A DNA stretch of 7,967 nt, taken from the NCBI GenBank assembly GCA_030152265.1, contig JASLHQ010000217.1, forward strand, positions 1 to 7,967, given 5' to 3'. Under the pieces are notes generated by a model. That model was not told where the DNA came from. It was given only the letters and a program-made list of their open reading frames with translations, and did no database searches. The stretch comes from Savagea sp. (GTDB lineage Bacteria > Bacillota > Bacilli > Bacillales_A > Planococcaceae). How positions within the stretch are numbered: position 1 is the stretch's first letter; the number at the start of each line of letters is the position of its first letter. The translations under genes and the position numbers were made by a program. Below are positions 1-6,697 of this stretch, in pieces.

Positions 1-2066
1 GCTCCATTGATTTCTTTTAATTGCATCGTTAAAATGAGGTTATTTTGTTCATCGACTGCTTCTGAAAACGGAATTGAAAACTGTTCTTCCCCTGTAACAT
101 GTAACAGACCATCTCGTAAATGTTCTTCAAAAGGAATCGCTTCTTCGAATAAAGTTGTCGGTAAATCAAAATCGGTTGCCGAGGTCGTCGAGTCGTCTGT
201 AACATACGCTTGCGTTAACAACATTTCGCGCATTCCGACAGACATATCATCCCATTCCTCTTTTGCAACCGCATTCGTTTGAACGTAAGCGAATGGGAAA
301 GGATGGTCGATTTTATACACGTATTGGTCTTCAATATGTTCAGCTAACGTATAACCTTTCGGACGGTAGGCGAAATGATCTTCAATCGCAAAATAATCAG
401 CTTGTAAAAAGCTTTGAATGTACAGTCGCTCATCTAAATTGTAAAAATGACTGAGTGAGTCGAACTGTTTAATTTTAAAGTCTTCGTAAATAAAGCGACC
501 GACTTGTTGGGACAGTAAACTGTGATACGAAGCAGTCGTCGGTACATCGAACAATAAACCTAAATTATGTTTATTGAATCCTTGCGTTTGGAACGTGTAC
601 GGTTCGTAATATTGAAGGCGTTGAAAACCGTCCTGTTGTTTTACATATTGAGCGACTCGTTGCTCCGCTTGTAAGTAGTTTTCGTCTCGATATGTTTTGT
701 CCATCTTTTCTAAAATACCTTCAGGTGCGAAAGTGAAAGTTAATAAAAAATAAAATTGCTGCATCGTCACAACGACTGCAATGAGACACATCGTGAAAGC
801 ACGTTTCGTCGTCGGCGAAAGCTTCGGAATGTAAAAGATGATCGGCATAACGACATGAATCGCTAGTAAAAGCTTTCCGTAAGGAAGTTCTAAAAATTGC
901 GGGAAACCTTCCGTCCACCAGTACGCATATCCGAAGAAAGCTAAATAAACGATGTAATAGAAAGGGTGAACTTTTTTCTTTTCGGCGATTGCATCTACGA
1001 CATAAACGGAAACGATAGCGATTGAAAAGATTAATAAATATACCCAACGCGAACTCGGTGCTGAAAATCCATTAAACATCGAATACACTTTCGGAATTTG
1101 ATAAAAGAGCAACATAATGAATGCCATCAAAATAAAACGAAGAGGAACGATATGCTTTTTCGTTACGCTAATGAGTAAGAAAAATAATGTAATGACGGGT
1201 ATCGTAATTGTCGAAATCGTCAAAAATACACCGACTGGCATATTGAAATAAAAATCTGTGCGATACGACCAAGCGACGAGATGCTCTTTATCAAAACGAT
1301 ACGCATTTAAAAATTGATAAATCGCTGGGACGAAGCTATACGAAGCGAGCAACAGCCCGAGTATGTAATAACCCGCTACTTTCAAACCGTTCGTCCATTT
1401 CGAAATCCACACATCTTCCTTGAGGCGAGTGAAAAATGAAACGAGCGTGTAAATGATTAAGTAAATCGTCGTAATGTACCCGAAATAGAAACTAGACTGA
1501 ACCATAATAAATACAGAGACGATAAATAAAGTCGGTCGTCCTTTTTGAAACAGTCGTTCCATTCCAATCATGACGAGTGGCAAATAGACGAAAGCATCCG
1601 CCATAAAGTCATCTGTGAAAGAGCGGCGAATGAGGTAAGTGGATCCGATATAAATAAATGCTCCGATTAAGGAAGAAATCGTTGAACGCTTCAACTGTTT
1701 CATAAAAGCGTAAAATAATGTTCCGCTTAAAATAAATTTAAGTAAACTTAAATAAAGTGATACTTGCGTGAGTTGTTCGAACGTTTCTGCTTTCCATAAT
1801 AAAGAAAACCAAAGAAATGGAGAAGTCGCATAGTAGTAAATGAATTGAGCGAAAATATCTCCGCCTAATCCGTAAGCCCATGACCATTCAAAATTACCAG
1901 TACCGTATTGACCCATTAAAAAATGTTTGAATACGATGTATTGATCGAAAGCATCGCTATACGGATAGAAAAAAGGTACTTTATAAATAAAAAAATAAAT
2001 ATGTGAAGCAAAAGAGATCAGTACAATTGCCACGATAGCTAATAAGGTTGAGACGCGTTTTGACAT
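1..2066 (-). CDS. YfhO-family multispanning membrane glycosyltransferase (3' end outside window)
   Basis: I translated 688 codons without a stop from an ATG at 2066 to the window edge, so the C-terminus is missing; YfhO proteins are usually about 850 residues. A first membrane span lies near residues 6-29. An outer loop with YSDAFDQY (35-43), GLGGD (66-70) and a YYYATSP stretch (77-83) follows, matching the conserved start of YfhO proteins. About a dozen further spans run to about residue 445, including FSAPSSRW (334-341). After that comes a mainly soluble, presumably extracellular region from about 450. The acidic residues D38 and D41 sit where GT-C fold enzymes carry their catalytic acid. 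In Bacillus and Listeria, YfhO/GtlB proteins are needed to glycosylate lipoteichoic acid from undecaprenyl-phosphate sugars; a similar role here is inference. AGAAAGGA lies 8 nt before the start. An in-frame ATG seven codons upstream (2087) has no comparable site and would place this motif inside the gene. Confidence 0.86.
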   Translation of the reverse strand, partial: MSKRVSTLLAIVAIVLISFASHIYFFIYKVPFFYPYSDAFDQYIVFKHFLMGQYGTGNFEWSWAYGLGGDIFAQFIYYYATSPFLWFSLLWKAETFEQLTQVSLYLSLLKFILSGTLFYAFMKQLKRSTISSLIGAFIYIGSTYLIRRSFTDDFMADAFVYLPLVMIGMERLFQKGRPTLFIVSVFIMVQSSFYFGYITTIYLIIYTLVSFFTRLKEDVWISKWTNGLKVAGYYILGLLLASYSFVPAIYQFLNAYRFDKEHLVAWSYRTDFYFNMPVGVFLTISTITIPVITLFFLLISVTKKHIVPLRFILMAFIMLLFYQIPKVYSMFNGFSAPSSRWVYLLIFSIAIVSVYVVDAIAEKKKVHPFYYIVYLAFFGYAYWWTEGFPQFLELPYGKLLLAIHVVMPIIFYIPKLSPTTKRAFTMCLIAVVVTMQQFYFLLTFTFAPEGILEKMDKTYRDENYLQAEQRVAQYVKQQDGFQRLQYYEPYTFQTQGFNKHNLGLLFDVPTTASYHSLLSQQVGRFIYEDFKIKQFDSLSHFYNLDERLYIQSFLQADYFAIEDHFAYRPKGYTLAEHIEDQYVYKIDHPFPFAYVQTNAVAKEEWDDMSVGMREMLLTQAYVTDDSTTSATDFDLPTTLFEEAIPFEEHLRDGLLHVTGEEQFSIPFSEAVDEQNNLILTMQLKEING

Positions 2067-2074
2067 GCAAAAAT

Positions 2075-2082
2075 TCCTTTCT
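2075..2082 (-). promoter_or_regulatory. Ribosome binding site deciding the YfhO-like start
   Basis: The minus strand reads AGAAAGGA here, 8 nt before the ATG at 2066. It favours that start over the in-frame ATG at 2087, which lies upstream of this site and has no purine-rich element of its own. Confidence 0.75.
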
Positions 2083-2103
2083 CTCATGAATTCAATAGTG
2101 TCT

Positions 2104-2171
2104 CTTCATATTTTGGAGAAGATAGTGAAGAAAAGCAAGCAACTTTCGATTTACTTGTTTTAAATATGAAG
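2104..2171. repeat. 10-bp inverted repeat with 48-bp spacer
   Basis: The left arm is CTTCATATTT (2104-2113) and the right arm AAATATGAAG (2162-2171), an exact reverse complement. The arms lie between two divergent genes, outside both coding regions. A cruciform with a 48-nt loop is unlikely, so a pair of regulator half-sites is the more natural reading. AT-richness makes chance occurrence more likely than a random-sequence estimate suggests. Confidence 0.5.
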
Positions 2172-2204
2172 TCATTTATCATGTATGGTTAAGGAATTTA
2201 TAAG

Positions 2205-2211
2205 AAAGGAG
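2205..2211 (+). promoter_or_regulatory. Ribosome binding site of the stand-alone acyltransferase
   Basis: AAAGGAG lies 7 nt before the ATG at 2219. It is a near-ideal match to the 16S rRNA 3' end at the usual distance and supports that start. Confidence 0.85.
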
Positions 2212-2218
2212 ACTGATT

Positions 2219-3241
2219 ATGGTTCGCGAGTGGGATTGGTTACGTGTCATCGCATGTTTAAGTATTGTATCTTTACATACTTCTACATGGATTGTATTAC
2301 GTCGCCCATTTTATGGAGATAGTGAACTCCTACATTTCATTCGAATTTTATTATGTTACGCTACTCCTACATTTATTTTATTATCTATCGTCATTATGGC
2401 AAATCGCTATCCGAATGCATTGCCTCAATACTTTTGGAAAAAGCGAGTATCTTTTTTAATTTTGCCTTTTATCGCATGGTCTATCGTTTCAGCGATGATT
2501 GTAGAGCATTTATTTCAAAATGGTTTATTAGGAGAGACGATCATTCGAAATATTTTTTTAGGGGAATATGTCGGTTGGTTCGTACTTGTCATCGTTCAAA
2601 TGTACATATTGTATGCGCTTATTTTACATTTTAAGTGGAAAGAAGAAGTGTGGATCACTTTAGCGATTTTGCTTTTTTTCATTCATCATGTAGTGATACA
2701 GCTACCTGTTCCGTGGATTGAAGAAAATATCGCATTATTTCGTTTATCGATTACGGGGTGGCTCGGATATTTTGCAATTGCTTATTTGATTGGGAAGCAT
2801 TATGAAAGAGTGGCGGCCACTTTATATCGTCATCGCTATTGGACATTTTTAGCGCTAGGTTTGAGTGTATTGTATGTATATTTACATTACGTATTAGGCG
2901 AAACCGAGATTCATTCGAGACGTCTCGACTTAATTCCACTCGTCTTTAGCGCAACGGCTGTCATTTTAGCTTGGGCACAAAAGTTACCATATTTCAAACT
3001 CATTCAAGTATTGAGTCGGTATTCGTTCATTATTTATTTAATGCATTGGGAAGTACTTCGCATGACGAGTGGTATTTTTATACGTCAAGATTGGACGTTG
3101 AAATTAACTTGGCCACTCATCGTCATATGGACGGTTAGTTTTTGTATCGTTGTCGCGAAGTTGATATCATTTTTACCGTTCGGAGAATATGTCGTAGGAA
3201 AGTTGACACGTCGCCAATCTCACGTATTGCCCAAGAAATAA
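2219..3241 (+). CDS. Stand-alone acyltransferase-3 family membrane protein
   Basis: This 340-residue, roughly ten-span membrane protein resembles acyltransferase-3 (AT3) enzymes, which move acetyl or other acyl groups across or onto envelope glycans. The N-terminus WDWLRVIACLSIVSLH places R9 and H20 in the R-X10-H arrangement typical of the family active site. Other family-like parts are FWKKR followed by LPFIAWS (72-88), a GWF...YILYALI segment (119-135) and YSFIIYLMHWE (268-278). The length fits a bare AT3 domain; there is no SGNH domain. The region near residues 55-60 reads LSIVIM where many relatives have a serine-glycine turn. It is the only plus-strand gene here, divergent from the YfhO-like gene and convergent with the AT3-SGNH gene. 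A strong ribosome binding site and a terminator at 3244-3273 suggest a single-gene transcript. The acyl group and acceptor cannot be predicted; IcaC-like succinyltransferases and O-antigen acetylases belong to the same family. Confidence 0.87.
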   Translation: MVREWDWLRVIACLSIVSLHTSTWIVLRRPFYGDSELLHFIRILLCYATPTFILLSIVIMANRYPNALPQYFWKKRVSFLILPFIAWSIVSAMIVEHLFQNGLLGETIIRNIFLGEYVGWFVLVIVQMYILYALILHFKWKEEVWITLAILLFFIHHVVIQLPVPWIEENIALFRLSITGWLGYFAIAYLIGKHYERVAATLYRHRYWTFLALGLSVLYVYLHYVLGETEIHSRRLDLIPLVFSATAVILAWAQKLPYFKLIQVLSRYSFIIYLMHWEVLRMTSGIFIRQDWTLKLTWPLIVIWTVSFCIVVAKLISFLPFGEYVVGKLTRRQSHVLPKK

Positions 3242-3243
3242 TG

Positions 3244-3273
3244 AAAACGCATGAACTCATTCATGCGTTTTTT
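3244..3273. terminator. Shared bidirectional intrinsic terminator
   Basis: A perfect 12-bp stem, AAAACGCATGAA against TTCATGCGTTTT, closes a CTCA tetraloop. On the plus strand it runs straight into six T's, 3 nt after the acyltransferase stop. Read on the minus strand it is followed by four U's, about 10 nt after the AT3-SGNH stop. It should serve both convergent genes, more strongly in the plus direction. Confidence 0.9.
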
Positions 3274-3282
3274 AATCGTATT

Positions 3283-5265
3283 TTAATGGTTTTGCTGTAA
3301 GGCATCGAGGAGTGGTCGTTCGAATAACGGTGTCATAGAGCGAGCGAATGATGCGTTAATATGGTTATTATCTGAATGTGTCACAACATTTCCGATAATC
3401 GGATAGCAAAATTCTTCATCACAAAAGTAATCTGTAGGATCAAAAATTGTAGCATTTTTCGGAATGTGACTAGCAGTGCTCAATAAGCTCGGATCTCGTA
3501 CGATTTCATGGCGTGGCGTTTTACACTCTTCATTTGCATTTTCCTTTGCATTGCGCACACAACCTTGTACGGAGTAACGATACCACGGATTATCACGTAC
3601 GAGAAATAGTGGAATATCCGCTCTTTCAAAAATGCGCCACGCATCGCTAAATCCTTCAGGTAATGTGTCCCCTTCATAACGCCCGATATCGCCTACTGTA
3701 AAGATTAAATCAGGTCGTGTGTCAATCAGTTCTTCGATTACGAGGGCAAACCAGTCTAAACATTCAGGGTGGTCACTCGTATCTTCTAAACTAAAGCGAC
3801 AACGTCCTTTTAAATAAGTTGTAATTTTCACATTGTTGTCGATTCCGAATTGCTCAAGCATCGGTTGCCAATGGACAGAATGCGATCCACCTACAAGTGC
3901 AATCGTTGCGACAGGGTCGTCCACTTCTCCATACTCACAAGAAATAATGTCCGTGTGACCGTCAACTTGAAAGCAGCCGTCTTCGTAAACGGAAGAAGCG
4001 TCGATTTTTCCAAGTTCAGGTTGTGGAATGTAGTTTTCGCGATAAATGGTCGGATCCATATCCGTTAGATGAATGCTTGCTCCAGGGTGATCATTCGTTA
4101 AAATAACTTGAACGTGCGCCGGAGGTAATACCGTAAACGCATACACTGTTAATAATGAACTGACAGCCACCATTACAATGCCGAGACGGATAGCGGTTTG
4201 TCGGACAGTTGATTGTATTTTACGTATAGGGTCTTCAATTCCATAAATGGTCAAATAGGCGAGGAAGATCGACAATACGATAATGATAAGTCCAGCTTTG
4301 AGCGAAACGGTACCGCGTTCAAAATGCTGTAAAAATAAAATTAAAATCGGCCAATGCCATAAGTAAAAGGCATACGAAATTTTACCGAATGAAACGAGTG
4401 GTTTTGATGCAAGAATATTGTAAGCACTCCATTTTTGACTCGTGTTGCCTGCGAGTAAAATAAGAATGGCTGACAATGTCGGCCAAAGCGCTGCATATCC
4501 AGGAAACACCGTCGATACTTGGAAAATGAGTCCGCCAATTAATAACCCAATTAATCCAATCCAACCGAACAGCCAAGCCATCACTTTAGGCAAAGTAATG
4601 TGATGAATCGTTAAAGCTAAAATCCCACCGAGCCCGAATTCCCACACTCGCGTCAACGTATAGTAATACGCGACGGGTTGGTTCACATTCGTTAAATAAA
4701 TAGAGTATACAAAAGAACAAGCGGATAAAAGAATTAAAAAAATTAAGATGAGCGAACGAAATGAAAGCGCATTCATCTTTTTGATCACCGATGAGCTAAA
4801 TTTAAATAAAAGAAGCCAAATGATATAAAACTGAAATTGAATGCTGAGCGCCCAATAATGTTGATACGGAGAGGCTTCATTATTTTGAGCTAAATAATCG
4901 ACGGCATCTGTTGCGAGTCGCCAGTTTTCAAAGTAAAAAAGAGCTGCAATTAATTCGTTAAAAAATTGCGGACGGGTATGAGGAGATATTAAAAAATAAC
5001 TTAAGGCAAATGTGATCAGCGCGATAAACCATGAAGAAGGGATTAAGCGCTTCCAAAGTTTGACTAAGTATTGAAAAATAAAAATACCATTTTGTCTTCT
5101 ATGCATAGAAAGAAGGGAAGTCGTAATTAAAAATCCAGACATAATGAAAAAGACGTCGACCCCACCAGAAACTCGGTTGAGCCAAATATGATAGACGGCA
5201 ACGAGTAGAGCCGCGATGGCACGAACCCCTTCTATTTCTAAACGAAATCGTTTTTGTGGATCCAT
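3283..5265 (-). CDS. AT3-SGNH O-acyltransferase (OafA/YrhL type)
   Basis: This 660-residue protein has the two-part layout of OafA/OatA-type enzymes that O-acetylate peptidoglycan or surface glycans. Residues 8-350 form the acyltransferase-3 membrane domain: RLEIEGVRAIA with R15 and H26 (R-X10-H), GGVDVFFIMSGFLIT (34-48), RVWEFGLGG (206-214) and SYAFYLWHWP (297-306). A further span (about 361-380) leads outside the cell to an SGNH hydrolase-like domain (about 430-655). There VALVGGSHSVHW holds the likely nucleophile S461, and DNNHIN (632-637) supplies the Asp-His pair D632 and H635. Cysteine pairs C431/C443 and C615/C620 are typical of this extracytoplasmic domain. Block I reads GGSH rather than the usual GDSH. 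An AAAAGGTAGG element lies 9 nt before the ATG. Because a terminator precedes it, the gene probably has its own promoter. Acetyl is the usual donor group in the family; the acceptor here is unknown. Confidence 0.92.
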   Translation of the reverse strand: MDPQKRFRLEIEGVRAIAALLVAVYHIWLNRVSGGVDVFFIMSGFLITTSLLSMHRRQNGIFIFQYLVKLWKRLIPSSWFIALITFALSYFLISPHTRPQFFNELIAALFYFENWRLATDAVDYLAQNNEASPYQHYWALSIQFQFYIIWLLLFKFSSSVIKKMNALSFRSLILIFLILLSACSFVYSIYLTNVNQPVAYYYTLTRVWEFGLGGILALTIHHITLPKVMAWLFGWIGLIGLLIGGLIFQVSTVFPGYAALWPTLSAILILLAGNTSQKWSAYNILASKPLVSFGKISYAFYLWHWPILILFLQHFERGTVSLKAGLIIIVLSIFLAYLTIYGIEDPIRKIQSTVRQTAIRLGIVMVAVSSLLTVYAFTVLPPAHVQVILTNDHPGASIHLTDMDPTIYRENYIPQPELGKIDASSVYEDGCFQVDGHTDIISCEYGEVDDPVATIALVGGSHSVHWQPMLEQFGIDNNVKITTYLKGRCRFSLEDTSDHPECLDWFALVIEELIDTRPDLIFTVGDIGRYEGDTLPEGFSDAWRIFERADIPLFLVRDNPWYRYSVQGCVRNAKENANEECKTPRHEIVRDPSLLSTASHIPKNATIFDPTDYFCDEEFCYPIIGNVVTHSDNNHINASFARSMTPLFERPLLDALQQNH

Positions 5266-5274
5266 ATAAAAAAA

Positions 5275-5284
5275 CCTACCTTTT
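5275..5284 (-). promoter_or_regulatory. Ribosome binding site of the AT3-SGNH gene
   Basis: The minus strand reads AAAAGGTAGG, ending 9 nt before the ATG at 5265. The spacing is good but the match is imperfect because a T interrupts the purine run. Confidence 0.55.
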
Positions 5285-5322
5285 CCATATTTCGAATGAA
5301 TCGATTAAACATCGTACTTTTT

Positions 5323-5351
5323 ATTGTAGTGGAGAGAGGAGAAAAGGGAAA
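5323..5351 (-). promoter_or_regulatory. Candidate sigma-A-type promoter for the AT3-SGNH gene
   Basis: On the minus strand TACAAT (5323-5328) matches five of six -10 positions. Seventeen bases upstream TTTCCC (5346-5351) is a poor -35, matching three of six. It sits just past the terminator of the polymerase gene and about 58 nt before the AT3-SGNH start, exactly where an independent promoter is needed. No extended -10 TG is present, so an activator or another sigma factor remains possible. Confidence 0.4.
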
Positions 5352-5354
5352 GGC

Positions 5355-5390
5355 AAAAAAGCGAACGACTCCATTTTAGGAATCGTTCGC
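5355..5390 (-). terminator. Intrinsic terminator after the polymerase gene
   Basis: On the minus strand a 12-bp stem, GCGAACGATTCC against GGAGTCGTTCGC with one G-U pair, closes a TAAAAT loop and is followed by six U's. It begins 9 nt past the polymerase stop. On the plus strand the G-U pair becomes a C-A mismatch, so it is asymmetric and suited to the minus-strand transcript. Confidence 0.9.
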
Positions 5391-5399
5391 GCACATTTT

Positions 5400-6680
5400 T
5401 TATTGATGATTCTTTTTAGGTGCTTGATTAATAGAAGCAGTCAAAATGACAAATCCGATCATTAAGACGAAAATTAAATCGAGCAATCCTGTATGCATCG
5501 TCACTGTGAAAATCGTTAAGACGAATGCGAATGCGACAGATTGGTAACTGCGAATTCCCGCATTTTTTACTTGGTTGTAAAGCAATGCGATGATAAATCC
5601 GTAAAAGGCAAATCCGAGAGCGACGAGTAAGTACCCACCGTCTAAGAACAATTGTCCGATGTAAGTCGGCGTCGTCGTACGTGTCGGACGTGTAATGTAT
5701 TTCCCTTCTTCGACACTTAATGAGTTGACGACTTCTGTCACTTTCATACGCGGTGATGTTTGTTCACCAGGAAGTAATGTAGCGAAAATTCCAGCGTGAA
5801 TTTCACCATTTAAATATCCTTCTTCTTGCGTATATTCGATAATTTTACTTAAAACGATATGCCCTGTTACAGCTTCACCGTTTAAAGAGCGAATCCATTT
5901 CGGAACGGAGTTTACTTTTTGTTCGACGGTGATTAGTTGTTCTTCCTTTTCGTCTGTTAATTCGACATTTGGTTGTTCGCGAGAGTTAAATTCAAGTGTC
6001 GTATCTTCCGAGATGACACGGAAAAATCCGAACAACGAGAAGAAGACACCGATGATGAATAATGTTGCTAAGAACCACGTCAACTTAATTTCTTTCACGA
6101 CGTAGTGGAAAATGATGAGACCTGTAAAGAGCATGACGATAATTGGTGTACGATAGCCCATTAACAAGTATAAGAACATTAATCCACCATACAGTGCACC
6201 GTACATGAGTAGTTTTCCTTTAGACATGTTCTCATCTTGAATAATTTTTAACGAGATAATGAGCATAGTCGAGAACCAAAGCAATTGGCTCAGGAAATTT
6301 AATTTAGGGTCTAGATTACGACGAATCGATTCGTCGGTAATTCCGACGTCTCCACCCGCAATCATTGAGACATACGCTACAAGACCGATGAGGCCTAATA
6401 AATAAATCGCCCACATCGTATAGCCACGTAAAAACGATAGCCCGAACTTAGGGAATGTCCAACCTTTTTTATCCACGAAGTACACTGTTACGTAATAACT
6501 AGCGAGCGCTACGAAGACAGCTGGCCAAATTGAAACCGTTACATTAAAAAGTTCAAAACGGTGGAAATCAAATAAACTAACAAAGAAATAAAGCATCAAA
6601 ATAAATGGTAAGAAAAAGTAAGGTGAGAATGTGTCGATGCGATTCATTCGCTCGGCAATTTGTTTAAGCGTTGTTTTCAT
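5400..6680 (-). CDS. Wzy-like oligosaccharide repeat-unit polymerase
   Basis: This 426-residue protein has roughly ten to twelve membrane spans and the layout of O-antigen/capsule polymerases, which join lipid-linked repeat units on the outer face of the membrane. Hydrophobic pairs at about 21-37, 47-69, 90-108 and 130-147 are followed by GYRTPIIV (175-182), the basic turn common in this family. A long polar outer loop (about 222-340) starts with a very acidic stretch (240-253) and ends in TRTTTPTYIGQLFLDGG (333-349), like the conserved loop that precedes the last spans of such polymerases. Sequence identity in this family is low, so the call rests on topology and these short motifs. The gene follows the flippase by 13 nt and has its own terminator, so the two are co-transcribed. 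The start has no ribosome binding site within 12 nt, and a stop at 6684-6686 rules out any upstream in-frame start, which points to translational coupling. Confidence 0.78.
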   Translation of the reverse strand: MKTTLKQIAERMNRIDTFSPYFFLPFILMLYFFVSLFDFHRFELFNVTVSIWPAVFVALASYYVTVYFVDKKGWTFPKFGLSFLRGYTMWAIYLLGLIGLVAYVSMIAGGDVGITDESIRRNLDPKLNFLSQLLWFSTMLIISLKIIQDENMSKGKLLMYGALYGGLMFLYLLMGYRTPIIVMLFTGLIIFHYVVKEIKLTWFLATLFIIGVFFSLFGFFRVISEDTTLEFNSREQPNVELTDEKEEQLITVEQKVNSVPKWIRSLNGEAVTGHIVLSKIIEYTQEEGYLNGEIHAGIFATLLPGEQTSPRMKVTEVVNSLSVEEGKYITRPTRTTTPTYIGQLFLDGGYLLVALGFAFYGFIIALLYNQVKNAGIRSYQSVAFAFVLTIFTVTMHTGLLDLIFVLMIGFVILTASINQAPKKNHQ

Positions 6681-6697
6681 AAGTCATGTGTAATCAT
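6677..6697 (-). other. Six-codon mini-ORF bridging two genes by ATGA overlaps
   Basis: ATG at 6697 overlaps the flippase TGA as ATGA. It opens a frame encoding MITHDL, and its own TGA (6677-6679) overlaps the polymerase ATG at 6680, again as ATGA. AAAGGAGG lies at 6716-6723, 18 nt before this ATG and 35 nt before the polymerase ATG. A 6-bp hairpin (6694-6711) containing the flippase stop lies between. The arrangement could hand ribosomes from flippase to polymerase; translation of the mini-ORF is unproven and it could be a coincidence of short codon overlaps. Confidence 0.3.

Larger units (their letters stand above)
2067..2218. other. Divergent intergenic region with a spaced inverted repeat
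   Basis: This 152-bp AT-rich gap separates the divergent YfhO-like and acyltransferase genes, so it should carry promoters for both. I see no hexamer pair close to the vegetative consensus on either strand. The best minus-strand candidate is ATGACT, 16 nt, TAAATC within 2145-2182, which is weak. The clearest structure is a perfect 10-bp inverted repeat, CTTCATATTT at 2104-2113 and AAATATGAAG at 2162-2171, a possible operator or looping site. Confidence 0.5.

Noticed and set aside
7..454. Two plus-strand open frames of 91 and 63 codons
   Set aside because: They are antisense to the YfhO-like gene, which is open throughout and has clear family features; neither has a convincing ribosome binding site or recognisable protein.
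721..1047. 108-codon open frame on the minus strand
   Set aside because: It lies inside the YfhO-like gene in another minus-strand frame, and its translation is rich in Arg and Cys with no recognisable family; the long uninterrupted YfhO-like frame explains this region.
2265..2939. Plus and minus open frames of 62-93 codons within the stand-alone acyltransferase
   Set aside because: They are alternative frames of a well-supported membrane protein gene and show no family features.
5256..5465. 69-codon plus-strand open frame across the gap between the AT3-SGNH and polymerase genes
   Set aside because: It starts at a GTG inside the AT3-SGNH start region, reads through the terminator hairpin, and ends inside the polymerase gene; its composition is that of non-coding AT-rich sequence.
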